Below are positions 9,041 through 16,882 of a DNA stretch of 64,000 nucleotides, piece by piece. The notes below the pieces were generated by a model. The model saw only the letters and a list, made by a program, of their open reading frames with translations. It had not been told where the DNA came from and did no database searches. A program made the position numbers and the translations under genes. The stretch lies in contig CAWKDG010000001.1 of assembly GCA_963848355.1 (NCBI GenBank), forward strand, positions 558,001 to 622,000. Reading direction: 5' to 3'. The stretch's first letter is position 1; every line of letters starts with the position of its first letter. This DNA is from CAWKDG01 sp963848355 (GTDB taxonomy: Bacteria; Actinomycetota; Acidimicrobiia; Acidimicrobiales; UBA8190).

Positions 9041-10078
9041 TCAGTGCACCCCGGAGGTCACCGACAGGAAGTCGGCGTAGAAGAGACCGAGACCGAGCGC
9101 GGCGAACAGGCCGCCCAGGATCCAGAAACGCACGATCACCGTCGTCTCGGGCCAGCCGAGCAGCTCGAAGTGGTGGTGCAGGGGCGCCATGAGGAAGACC
9201 CGGCGACCGAACACCCGGTAGCTGATCACCTGGATCACCACCGACAGGGTGATGATGACGAACAGGCCGCCGATCACGGGCAGCAGCAGCTGCAGGTTCA
9301 TCTGCAACGACAACGCCGCCAGCGCGGCGCCGATGGCCAGGGAACCGGTGTCCCCCATGAAGATCCGGGCCGGGGCGGCGTTCCACCACAGGAAACCGAG
9401 ACAGGCGCCGGCCAGCGCGATCGACGTCAGGGCCAGGTCGAGCGCCGAGGTCACGTGGTAGATGGAGTAGTGACGGAACTGCCAGTAACCGATGATGGCC
9501 AGGATGGCGAAGCAGAACGTGGCCGCCCCCGAGGCCAGGCCGTCGAGCCCGTCGGTGAGGTTCACGGCATTGGCCGTCCCCACCACCACGAAGACGGCCC
9601 ACACCAGCCAGCCCACGCTGCCGAGGTCGACCCCGATGGAGTTCCAGCGGGTGAACGACAGGTGGGTGTTCACCCCGGCCCAGTGCTCGGCGGCCAGGGC
9701 GAACCCGAGGGCCACCAGGACCTGGGCGACGAACTTGGCCCGCTTGTTGAGACCCAGGCTGCGCTGGTGCCGCACCTTGATCCAGTCGTCGACGAAGCCG
9801 ATCGCCCCCGACCCGATCATCACGGCCACGACGAGGATGCCGGGGCGGCTGAAGGCCACGTGCGTCCCGGCGTGGGCGATCAGGTACCCGGCGACGCCGG
9901 CGCCGATCAGGGCCACCCCGCCCATGGTCGGTGTCCCCGCCTTCACCTGGTGCATCGACGGGCCGTCCTCGCGGATCTGCTGACCCACGCTGCGGCTCCG
10001 GAGCCACCCGAGCAGCATCGGCGTCCCCAGCACGGCCATCCACAGGGCGATGCCGCCCGACGCCATCAGGCTGATCAC
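9041..10078 (-). CDS. mraY: Phospho-MurNAc-pentapeptide translocase MraY
   Basis: Ten-helix membrane enzyme that makes lipid I from UDP-MurNAc-pentapeptide and undecaprenyl phosphate (345 residues). Diagnostic motifs are TPTMGGVAL, GFVDDWIKV with the catalytic Asp pair region, NAVNLTDGLDGLASG, MGDTGSLAIGAALAA, and MAPLHHHFELLGWPE with the conserved HHH. GTG at 10076-10078 starts the gene; it overlaps the end of a chain of short reading frames in the tandem repeat behind murE. Hydrophobic segments run throughout. Confidence 0.97.
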   Translation of the reverse strand: MISLMASGGIALWMAVLGTPMLLGWLRSRSVGQQIREDGPSMHQVKAGTPTMGGVALIGAGVAGYLIAHAGTHVAFSRPGILVVAVMIGSGAIGFVDDWIKVRHQRSLGLNKRAKFVAQVLVALGFALAAEHWAGVNTHLSFTRWNSIGVDLGSVGWLVWAVFVVVGTANAVNLTDGLDGLASGAATFCFAILAIIGYWQFRHYSIYHVTSALDLALTSIALAGACLGFLWWNAAPARIFMGDTGSLAIGAALAALSLQMNLQLLLPVIGGLFVIITLSVVIQVISYRVFGRRVFLMAPLHHHFELLGWPETTVIVRFWILGGLFAALGLGLFYADFLSVTSGVH

Positions 10079-10149
10079 CGGGCCACCCGCCTCACCGGGC
10101 CCCCGACCCGCCTCACCGGGCCACCCGCCTCACCGGGCCACCCGCCTCA
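10079..10149 (-). repeat. Tandem repeat with chained GTGA mini-ORFs between murE and mraY
   Basis: Read on the minus strand, the murE stop is followed by repeats of GTGAGGCGGGTGGCCCG (17 bases), one copy being a 21-base variant. Every copy contains GTGA, so each TGA overlaps a new GTG. The frames are VRRVAR-stop, VRRVAR-stop and VRRVGGPVRRVAR-stop, and the last TGA overlaps the mraY GTG. This is also exactly where murF normally lies. The repeat most likely arose by slippage of a coupled stop/start junction. Confidence 0.85.
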
Positions 10150-11553
10150 CCGGGCCGTCCGCTTCACGGCGGCGGCGGCCACCAGACGGTCGTCGAACGG
10201 GAGACGCCTGTCGCCCACCTCGATGACCGACTCGTGACCCTTCCCGGCCACGAGCACCACGTCGCCCGGTCGGGCCATCTCCACGGCGCGGGCGATGGCC
10301 CGACCCCGCTCGGGTTCGACGACGACGGCGGCGCCGTCGACCACACCGCGCTTGACGTCGTCGATGATGGCGGCGGGATCCTCGTGGCGCGGGTTGTCGG
10401 ACGTGATCACGGTGACGTCGGCCCCCCCGGACGCCACCCGGCCCATGAGGGGCCGCTTGGCGCGGTCGCGGTTGCCCCCGCACCCGAAGACGCACAGGAC
10501 GCGTCCGCCCCCGGCCAGTCGGCGGGCGCTCCCGAGCGCCACCTCCAGCCCGTCGGGGGTGTGGGCGTAGTCGACCACGACGGTGAACGGCGCCGGAACC
10601 TCGACCACCTCGAATCGCCCGGGCACGGGCCCGGCGCCCTCGAGACCGCGCACCACCGCCTCCTCGGGGACGCCGAGGACGGAGGCGGCGGTCGCCGCGG
10701 CGAGGGCGTTGGCCACGTGGTAGGCGCCCGACAGACGCAGCTCGATCTTCCGACCGCGCCATACGAACGAGGTCCGCCCGGCGGTCGCCTCGACGTCGGT
10801 GGTGTCGCCCGACGAGAACGTCACCACCGGGATCGTCAGCTGTCCGAGGAGCCGGCGACCCCAGACGTCGTCGGTGTTCACCACGGCGACGGCGGCGCGC
10901 CCGGGGGTGAACAACGACGCCTTGGCGGCGAAATACGCCTCCATCGTCCCGTGGTAGTCGAGGTGGTCGTGACTCAGGTTGGTGAACACCGCGGCGTCGA
11001 AACAGATCCCGTCCACCCGTGCTTCGGACAGGGCATGGGACGACACTTCGATGGCCGCCGCCGCCCGTCCGTGGCGTCGGGCGTCGTCGAGGATCCTCTG
11101 GACGACCGGAGCCTCGGGCGTCGTCCGGGCCCCGTCGAGGGTCCCGATCACAGCACACGGCTGCCCGTGGCCGTCGAGGATCGAGGCCAGCAGATGCGTG
11201 ACCGTCGTCTTGCCGTTGGTCCCGGTCACCCCGACCGTCACGAGCGACCGGGCCGGGTAGTCGAAGAAGGCACAGGCGGCACCGGCCATCGCCGGCCGGG
11301 CCGATCCCGGCCTCACCACGACCTGGGGCACCGGAAGCGCCAGCGGGTGCTCCACCATCAGGCCCACGGCTCCGGCGCCGACAGCGGCGGCGGCGAAATC
11401 GTGCCCGTCGGTCCGGTGGCCGGGGAGGCAGAAGAACAACGCTCCGGGTGCCACGGCCCTGCTGTCGAACTCGACCGACGTCACCTCGGTGCCGGCGACG
11501 TCGCCGACCGCTCCGACGACCTCGACTCCTTCGAACAACCTGTCCATGCGCAC
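10147..11553 (-). CDS. murE: UDP-MurNAc-tripeptide synthetase MurE (meso-DAP adding)
   Basis: Adds the third residue of the stem peptide (468 residues). The N-domain has SVEFDSRAVAPGALFFCLPG; the ATP site is VGVTGTNGKTTVTHLL; the central domain has EVSSHAL and NLSHDHLDYHGTMEAY; the C-domain has DYAHTPDGLEVAL, GCGGNRDRAKRPLMG and DNPRHEDP. DNPR is the signature for meso-diaminopimelate rather than lysine, which fits the complete diaminopimelate pathway further right. GTG at 11551-11553 and ATG at 11545-11547 are both possible starts. It lies 22 bases after ftsI and ends in the repeat that precedes mraY. Confidence 0.97.
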   Translation of the reverse strand: MRMDRLFEGVEVVGAVGDVAGTEVTSVEFDSRAVAPGALFFCLPGHRTDGHDFAAAAVGAGAVGLMVEHPLALPVPQVVVRPGSARPAMAGAACAFFDYPARSLVTVGVTGTNGKTTVTHLLASILDGHGQPCAVIGTLDGARTTPEAPVVQRILDDARRHGRAAAAIEVSSHALSEARVDGICFDAAVFTNLSHDHLDYHGTMEAYFAAKASLFTPGRAAVAVVNTDDVWGRRLLGQLTIPVVTFSSGDTTDVEATAGRTSFVWRGRKIELRLSGAYHVANALAAATAASVLGVPEEAVVRGLEGAGPVPGRFEVVEVPAPFTVVVDYAHTPDGLEVALGSARRLAGGGRVLCVFGCGGNRDRAKRPLMGRVASGGADVTVITSDNPRHEDPAAIIDDVKRGVVDGAAVVVEPERGRAIARAVEMARPGDVVLVAGKGHESVIEVGDRRLPFDDRLVAAAAVKRTAR

Positions 11554-11575
11554 AGTCGGGGCCCCGCCGGACGGA

Positions 11576-13693
11576 TCACGGCCCTTCCGTGGCGTTCCCG
11601 GCCGCGGGGGCGATCGTACCCGCGGCGCCGGGCGCGCCTCCCGCCGGAGGTGCTGTCCCGCTGGACGCCACCGAAGGCGGTGGTGGGAACGCGATGGGAG
11701 AGGAGTGACCCCCGGTCGTCCCGCCGCCGGGTGATGTCGGGATGCCGTACCGGTGCAGCGCGTACTGCATCACCTCGGAGAACACGGGCGCGGCCACGGT
11801 GCCGCCGTAGATCGGCTGCGGCTGGTCCAGCACGACGATGGCCGACAGCGCCGGGTCCTCGGCCGGGGCGAACCCGGCGAAGGTGGCCATGTAGGCGCCG
11901 GGGATGTAGCCCCCGTTCCCGGGGACCTGGGCCGTTCCCGTCTTCCCGGCCACCGTGTACCCGGGGACGCCGGCGGCCACGGCCGTGCCGTCCTGGACCA
12001 CCTGCTCCATCATCGTCGTGAGCTCGGCCGACACGGTCTTCGACAACGCCCGGTGCGTCGCCGGTCGCGACGTCGGCGTCAGCTTCCCGTCCTCGGCGAT
12101 CGTGGCCTGGACGAGCCGGGGGGCGACGTAGATGCCGCCGGTGGCCACCGTGTTCACCATGTCGAGGACCTGCTGGGCGGTGACGGCGTCGTCCTGGCCG
12201 ATCGGCGTCGAACCGATGTCCGAGGCCGACCACGTCCTCGGGTTCCCCTTCACCAGGCCGGTCGACTCGTCGGGGTAGTCGAGACCGGTGGGCTGGCCGA
12301 AACCGAGCGTCTGGATCTGACTGGCCAGGCGGTCCTTGCCCAGCAGCTGGGCGATCTCGATGGTCCCGATGTTCGACGACTGCGCCAGGATCTGCGTGGC
12401 CGAGAGCTGCTCGGTGGGGTGGCTCTCGGCGTCGTGGAACACCCACTGGTCGATCGTGAGCGAGTTGGGCACGGTGAAGACCTGGCTGGGTGTGATGATC
12501 CCGTCCTGGAGGGCGGCCGAGAAGGTCACGAGCTTGAACACCGAGCCGGGCTCGTAGACGTTCGTCAGGGCCAGGTTCGACGGGGCCTCGACCGGCGCCG
12601 CCGCGTTCGCGCCGTCGACCAGGTTGGCCATGGCCAGGATGTCGCCCGTGTGGGAGTTCATCACGATGGCGATGCCGCTCTTGGCGTGCGAGGACACGAT
12701 CTCCGATCCGAGCGCCTGCTCGGTCACGTACTGCAGGGGCTCGTCCAGGGTGAGCTCGATCCCCGTGCCGGCCGCGGCCGACGTCAGCTGTGTCGTGTCA
12801 CCGGGCAGGGTCACCCCGCTCGGCGACTGCTCCACCCTCTCGGTGCCGTTCTCCCCCCCGAGGAGCTTGTTGTACTGGTACTCGAGACCCGACAACCCCG
12901 TCCCCTCGGCCCCCACCTCGCCGATGACGGGCGCCGCCAGTTGACCGGCCGGATCGACCCGTTGGCTGTCGGGGAGCAGGTTGATCCCCACCAGGTTCAT
13001 CTTCCCGACGGCGTCGGCCTCGCCGGCGCCCACCTTGTGGGCCAGGTAGACGAAGCCGGAGTCTTCGGTGAGCTCGTGGCGCACCGTCGTCTCCGACACC
13101 CCGAGCACGGGGGCCAGCGCCGTGGCCTCGGCGCCGGGGTGACGGATCAGGAACGGGTCGGCCACGATGGTCGTCCGGGGCACCGAGGTGGCGAGGACGG
13201 CTCCGTTGCGGTCGTAGATCCCTCCCCGCACGGCCGGTACCACGACGGTGCTCGTCACCTCGGCGGCGCCGATCGACGAGTAGCGCGAACCGGAGAAGAC
13301 CTGCACGGCGACGAGTCGGACGCCGATCACCAAGAAGACCAGGATCACCGTGACCCGGATGACGCCGAGCCGTCGTCGCGCCACCGCTCCGGTGACGGTC
13401 TCGGTCTTCTTTCTCGCTCTGGCCACCTTGACCGATCGGGCCGGCTTGACCTTCCCGACCGGCTCGATCCGTCGGGCCGGCCGGCGGGACAGACCCACGG
13501 ACGGGCGACGTTCGTATCCCCGACGACGGGCGCGGCGCCCCGACAGACCTGGACTCCCCACCCGGCCGACGGCCGTCGCCCCGGCCGCCGTCGTGCCGAT
13601 GACCGGCCGCCGGGCCATGCGGCGGGACCGGCTGGTGCGCCGCCGACCGCGACGCCGCTCGAGCGTCGGGTAGCGCGCCTGACGGACGCTCAC
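11576..13693 (-). CDS. ftsI: Peptidoglycan D,D-transpeptidase FtsI (class B PBP)
   Basis: Septal transpeptidase, the partner of FtsW (705 residues). A long basic N-terminal tail (about residues 1-110, many Arg) precedes one transmembrane helix (VIRVTVILVFLVIGVRLVAVQVF), the PBP dimerisation domain (RGGIYDRNGAVLATSVPRTT), and the transpeptidase domain with EPGSVFKLVT (catalytic Ser, SxxK), AQSSNIGT (SxN) and VAGKTGTAQV (KTG). The C-terminal 60 residues are Pro/Gly/Ala-rich. GTG at 13691-13693 overlaps the ftsL stop as GTGA. The extended basic tail is longer than in most FtsI proteins. Confidence 0.96.
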   Translation of the reverse strand: MSVRQARYPTLERRRGRRRTSRSRRMARRPVIGTTAAGATAVGRVGSPGLSGRRARRRGYERRPSVGLSRRPARRIEPVGKVKPARSVKVARARKKTETVTGAVARRRLGVIRVTVILVFLVIGVRLVAVQVFSGSRYSSIGAAEVTSTVVVPAVRGGIYDRNGAVLATSVPRTTIVADPFLIRHPGAEATALAPVLGVSETTVRHELTEDSGFVYLAHKVGAGEADAVGKMNLVGINLLPDSQRVDPAGQLAAPVIGEVGAEGTGLSGLEYQYNKLLGGENGTERVEQSPSGVTLPGDTTQLTSAAAGTGIELTLDEPLQYVTEQALGSEIVSSHAKSGIAIVMNSHTGDILAMANLVDGANAAAPVEAPSNLALTNVYEPGSVFKLVTFSAALQDGIITPSQVFTVPNSLTIDQWVFHDAESHPTEQLSATQILAQSSNIGTIEIAQLLGKDRLASQIQTLGFGQPTGLDYPDESTGLVKGNPRTWSASDIGSTPIGQDDAVTAQQVLDMVNTVATGGIYVAPRLVQATIAEDGKLTPTSRPATHRALSKTVSAELTTMMEQVVQDGTAVAAGVPGYTVAGKTGTAQVPGNGGYIPGAYMATFAGFAPAEDPALSAIVVLDQPQPIYGGTVAAPVFSEVMQYALHRYGIPTSPGGGTTGGHSSPIAFPPPPSVASSGTAPPAGGAPGAAGTIAPAAGNATEGP

Positions 13694-14163
13694 GTGCCAC
13701 CGGCGCCGCGCGCTCGGCTGCGAGCGCTGCGGTGGGCCGGGGCGGGGGACGTCGTCGACGGATGCGTCACCGGATGCCCCGTCGCCGGCGGGACGGTGAC
13801 GGGGGTGAGGTCGGTGACCTGGCTGGGGACCACCAGCCCTTGGCTCTGGGCGGCGCTCACGACGTGGGCCGGATTCGACAGTTGGGCGACGCGCAGCTCC
13901 AGATCATGGTGTTGGCCGACCTCGGTGGTGAGACGGGCCTCCACCTGGGTCAGGCGAACCTGTTCCTGGGTCATGTAGGCCTGGACGGCGGCCACGGCGA
14001 GGAGGCTGCCGAGGACGAGGACGGCGGCCGCGATCACAGTGGGCCGCAGCGACCGCGGGGACCGCCGGCGCCGGGGGGGCCCGACGACCTGCAGCCGGGG
14101 CCGAGCGGCCTCGGGACCCCGACCCGGTGCCGGTGCCCGGCGGGGGGCCGTTGCCGTCGCCAT
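13690..14163 (-). CDS. ftsL: FtsL-like septum formation protein
   Basis: Small bitopic divisome protein (157 residues) identified by position and architecture rather than strong motifs. A basic, proline-rich cytoplasmic tail (1-40) precedes one transmembrane helix (TVIAAAVLVLGSLLAVAAVQAYM, about 42-64), then a leucine-zipper-like coiled coil (EQVRLTQVEARLTTEVGQHHDLELRVAQL split by heptads) with the septum-initiator type ending NPAHVVSAAQSQGLVVP. The last 40 residues are Thr/Pro-rich. ATG overlaps the rsmH stop by one base (TGATG). It lies in the canonical rsmH-ftsL-ftsI order. Confidence 0.8.
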   Translation of the reverse strand: MATATAPRRAPAPGRGPEAARPRLQVVGPPRRRRSPRSLRPTVIAAAVLVLGSLLAVAAVQAYMTQEQVRLTQVEARLTTEVGQHHDLELRVAQLSNPAHVVSAAQSQGLVVPSQVTDLTPVTVPPATGHPVTHPSTTSPAPAHRSARSRARGAGGT

Positions 14164-15161
14164 CAGCGGCGCTCCTGACGAGGGGACCCGGATGCGGGCT
14201 CGCCGGAGCCGGCGACAGCCGGTTCGAGGCGTTCGACGGCCCGCAGCCGCGCACTCTCGGCCCGGCGGTTCCTGGCCCGCTCGTCCGGCGTGGGGCGACG
14301 GGCGCCGCGGAAGAGCAGGCGCCCGACGGGAACGGCGCCACAGGCGCAGGGCAGGCCCGGCGGGCAGACGCAGCCCCCCGTGTCGGCCCGGGCGAAAGCG
14401 GCTTTCACGATCCGGTCCTCACCGGAGTGGTAGGAGATGGCCACGCACCGCCCTCGGGGAGCGAGGATGTCGATGGCGGTGGGGATGGTCTCCCCGAGGA
14501 GCTCGAGCTCGTCGTTCACGGCGATGCGCACGGCCTGGAACACCCGCCGCGCCGGATGACCCCCGCTGCGGCGGGTGGCGGCCGGGATGGCGGTGCGCAC
14601 CGTCTCGGCGAACTCCGCGGTGGTGGTGAACGGGCGGGCGGCGACGATGGCCCGGGCGATCCGCCGGGCGAACCGCCCCTCGCCGTTGGCCGCGAACAGC
14701 CGGCTCAGGTCCTCGACGGACCACGTGTTCACGATCTCGGCGGCGGTGGGACCCGACGAGCGGTCCATCCGCATGTCGAGCGGTCCGTCGTGACGGTACG
14801 AGAAGCCCCGCTCGGCCCTGTCCAGCTGGGGCGAGCTCACGCCCAGGTCGAACAGGACACCGGTGACCTGGTCCTCGGAGGCACCGGCGCCCTTCTCCAT
14901 CTCGTCGGCCAGGCGGTTGAACGGTGCCTGACGCACGGTGGCACGATCGCCGAAGCTCGCCAGGTTCTCGGTGGCGGCCTCCACGGCGTCGGCGTCGCGG
15001 TCGAGCCCGAGCACCCGCAGGTGGGGGTGGGCCTCGAGAAGGGCCCGGGCGTGGCCCCCGGCCCCGACGGTGGCGTCGATGACGACGCCTGGGGGTACCG
15101 GCGCGAAGAGCGCCACCACCTCGGCTTGCATCACCGGCTCGTGTTCGAACACCTGGCGCAT
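14163..15161 (-). CDS. rsmH: 16S rRNA (cytosine1402-N4)-methyltransferase RsmH
   Basis: SAM-dependent methyltransferase acting on C1402 of 16S rRNA in the decoding centre (332 residues). It begins with FEHEPVMQAEVVALF; the SAM site is DATVGAGGHARALLEAHP; other motifs are LGLDRDADAVEAA, FDLGVSSPQLDRAERGFSYRHDGPLDMRMD and AISYHSGEDRIVK. ATG at 15159-15161 is chosen because GAGGGG lies just upstream and the family N-terminus starts here. A longer in-frame reading to 15917 is not coding. Its ribosome-binding site and start codon fall in a long inverted repeat described separately. Confidence 0.96.
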   Translation of the reverse strand: MRQVFEHEPVMQAEVVALFAPVPPGVVIDATVGAGGHARALLEAHPHLRVLGLDRDADAVEAATENLASFGDRATVRQAPFNRLADEMEKGAGASEDQVTGVLFDLGVSSPQLDRAERGFSYRHDGPLDMRMDRSSGPTAAEIVNTWSVEDLSRLFAANGEGRFARRIARAIVAARPFTTTAEFAETVRTAIPAATRRSGGHPARRVFQAVRIAVNDELELLGETIPTAIDILAPRGRCVAISYHSGEDRIVKAAFARADTGGCVCPPGLPCACGAVPVGRLLFRGARRPTPDERARNRRAESARLRAVERLEPAVAGSGEPASGSPRQERR

Positions 15162-15266
15162 CCGCAGCCCCTCGACTGGCGGAATGCCGTCGGGAGGGTT
15201 GCTCCTGCGACTCGGTTGGAAGCGGGCGGAGGAGGAGTCTTCCACCGAGCCAGCCGAGGGGCTGCG
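15159..15266 (-). promoter_or_regulatory. Long hairpin covering the rsmH ribosome-binding site
   Basis: On the plus strand CGCAGCCCCTCGACTGGC (15163-15180) and GCCAGCCGAGGGGCTGCG (15249-15266) are complementary over 18 bases with one G-U wobble in the RNA, enclosing 68 bases. In the mRNA the right-hand arm contains the rsmH Shine-Dalgarno GAGGGG. After a G-G mismatch three more pairs can include the start AUG. Such a stem would block rsmH initiation unless opened. The rest of the 263-base mraZ-rsmH gap shows nothing else I can name. Confidence 0.55.
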
Positions 15267-15424
15267 CATGGGCCTGGTGTCACCGTGTCGGGCCAGAGCC
15301 AATTCCTGTCCTGCGTGGACCTTCGTTCGGACTCTCCTTTCGTTCCTTGCCTCGAGCGCTCTCCGGGTGGGGAACCCGATCACCGTGACCGGTGCCGCGG
15401 CGCCGTCGCGTCGGCCGACACCCA

Positions 15425-15844
15425 TCAGTCGTCGATACCCTCGCTCAGCCGCTGCTCCTGCGGTCCCACGATCTCCGTCCACCGGGCCGGGTCCCACAAC
15501 TCCACCCGGTCGTTGGCCCCGAGGACGAGAACCTCGCCCTGGAGCCCGGCGTACTGACGCAGATGCGCCGGTATCGCCATCCGTCCCTGTCGGTCGATAT
15601 CCACTTCCTGAGAGGCCGACGCCCACATCCGGGCCAGGTTGCGGTCCTGCCGACCCCGCACCGCCCGTTCCTGCATCTGCTGCCCCTGGATCTCGAATTC
15701 CGTCGGTGTCCACAACGCCAAGCAGCCGTCGAGGTGCTGGGTCAGGTAGCCACCCACGGCAAAGGGGGCGCGGAACTTCGCCGGCAGGATCACTCGTCCC
15801 TTGCCGTCGAGCGTGTGCTCGTACCTGCCGAAGAACCGATCCAT
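15425..15844 (-). CDS. mraZ: Transcriptional regulator MraZ
   Basis: Conserved DNA-binding protein at the head of the dcw cluster, usually repressing its own operon (139 residues). It has two SpoVT/AbrB-like repeats: GRYEHTLDGKGRVILPAKFR near the N-terminus and SQEVDIDRQGRMAIPAHLR in the second half, each with the DxKGR/DxQGR core. ATG at 15842-15844 fits the family start MDRFFGRYEH. It is the first gene behind the promoter at 15930-15958 and lies 263 bases before rsmH. Confidence 0.97.
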   Translation of the reverse strand: MDRFFGRYEHTLDGKGRVILPAKFRAPFAVGGYLTQHLDGCLALWTPTEFEIQGQQMQERAVRGRQDRNLARMWASASQEVDIDRQGRMAIPAHLRQYAGLQGEVLVLGANDRVELWDPARWTEIVGPQEQRLSEGIDD

Positions 15845-15899
15845 TCCTGCGGACTCCCACGAGGCTCCCCCGTCCTCCGGCGGGCACCATCCATGCCAG

Positions 15900-15922
15900 C
15901 AACCACTCCCTAATCAACCACT
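15900..15922. promoter_or_regulatory. Candidate MraZ operator (two AGTGGTTG direct repeats)
   Basis: The octamer AGTGGTTG (minus strand) occurs at 15915-15922 and again at 15900-15907, 15 bases apart, just downstream of the mraZ -10 element. MraZ proteins bind short direct repeats containing GTGG/TGGG near their own promoter, so these are the best operator candidates. Further GTGG/GGTGGG motifs run through 15925-15980. The assignment to MraZ is inference. Confidence 0.45.
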
Positions 15923-15929
15923 TCGCGCC

Positions 15930-15958
15930 ACCCTACGCCACACACCCCCACCCGTCAA
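15930..15958 (-). promoter_or_regulatory. mraZ (dcw operon) promoter TTGACG-17-TAGGGT
   Basis: The minus strand has TTGACG (15953-15958) and TAGGGT (15930-15935) with an ideal 17-base spacer. It lies 86 bases upstream of the mraZ start and is the best promoter match in the 315-base gap 15845-16159. The -10 is identical to that proposed for ftsZ. The rest of the gap holds the candidate operator and the terminator at 16065-16085. Confidence 0.65.
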
Positions 15959-16064
15959 CACCACCACCCCCCACCCGTGGGCCACTTCCGCCCCTCGCGC
16001 CCCACCTTCCCGAGGGCGCGACCGGTCGGCGGGGGAACGGAGTCGGCGCCACTACGGACGAGGA

Positions 16065-16085
16065 GGGCCCCGAGACCCGGGGCCC
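16065..16085 (-). terminator. Terminator-like hairpin after the lipoate-ligase-like gene
   Basis: A perfect 8-base-pair stem GGGCCCCG / CGGGGCCC (16065-16072 and 16078-16085) with a 5-base loop lies about 75 bases downstream of the stop at 16160 and upstream of the mraZ promoter. There is no T-run, as is common in high-G+C actinomycetes, so termination efficiency is uncertain. Confidence 0.45.
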
Positions 16086-16159
16086 GGTGGGTCAGATCAC
16101 GACGGGAGCAGCGTCGAGGATCGCGACGCAAGCACTGACGCCGGCCACACGGTGCCGGG

Positions 16160-16882
16160 TCAGGGCAGGGCGGCGATGACGGCGTCCTCCACCGTGGCGA
16201 GAATGTCGAGGTCGGCTCCGGCCGGGCGTCGCTCCGTGAGGAGCGACCGCAGTCCGACGGCGACGGCGCGCAACGTCTCGCCGGCATCGTCGTCCAGATC
16301 GAGCAGGGACACCAACGGATCGGGGTCCCACCACAGCGGCGCGCTGGTGTGAAAACGTGCGCCGGCCCTCGTGCGGCGTTGCGCGAGCCCCGTCACCTTC
16401 GCACCGGTCCCGGCGAGATGGACCTCACCGGGACCGAGACCGGCGAAGCACACCCGATCGGAGAGGGCCCGGCGCGTCGACCGACCCCGGTGCACCGAGA
16501 GGCTGCCGGCGCCCAGGGCGGTGAGGGCCCCGGCCCACACGTCGCCCAACCAGGAGGCGGCGTCGACGATGTCGTCGTCCCACAACACATGGCGGCGCGG
16601 GACCCACACGTCCAGCCAGACCTGGGCACCGGGGGCGACGAGCACGGCGCCGCCCCCGGTCGACCGCCGGACGACGTCGACTCCCGCCGCCGCGGCGCGT
16701 CCCTCGTCGACGGCGGCACGGTCCTGGGTGCTGCCGAGGACGAGGGCGCGACGCCCGCGCACCCGGCCGACGCGGACGACGGGGTCGTCCTGACCGGTCG
16801 GCGGCGGCCACGGGGCGAGGAGGGTGGCGGCCGATCCTGTGCACCGCTCCACCCGCCAGCCGGCGGGACGGCGGCGCGTCAC
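16160..16882 (-). CDS. Lipoate/biotin protein ligase A-type protein
   Basis: BPL/LplA catalytic-domain protein of 240 residues. Typical features are the substrate-binding segment VVRRSTGGGAVLVAPGAQVWLDV and the lysine motif GTGAKVTGLAQRRTRAGARFHTSAPLWWDP (the Lys contacts the acyl-adenylate). The family transfers lipoate, octanoate or biotin; the substrate here cannot be read from the sequence. There is no C-terminal LplA accessory domain and no lipoylated protein nearby. GTG at 16880-16882 overlaps the HNH gene stop as GTGA, so the two are probably cotranslated. It is the last gene before the terminator at 16065. Confidence 0.75.
   Translation of the reverse strand: MTRRRPAGWRVERCTGSAATLLAPWPPPTGQDDPVVRVGRVRGRRALVLGSTQDRAAVDEGRAAAAGVDVVRRSTGGGAVLVAPGAQVWLDVWVPRRHVLWDDDIVDAASWLGDVWAGALTALGAGSLSVHRGRSTRRALSDRVCFAGLGPGEVHLAGTGAKVTGLAQRRTRAGARFHTSAPLWWDPDPLVSLLDLDDDAGETLRAVAVGLRSLLTERRPAGADLDILATVEDAVIAALP

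Noticed and set aside
10079..10149. Tandem repeat considered as a CRISPR or a murF remnant
   Set aside because: Units are 17-21 bases with no spacers, so not CRISPR; no Mur-ligase motif is encoded, so not a visible remnant.
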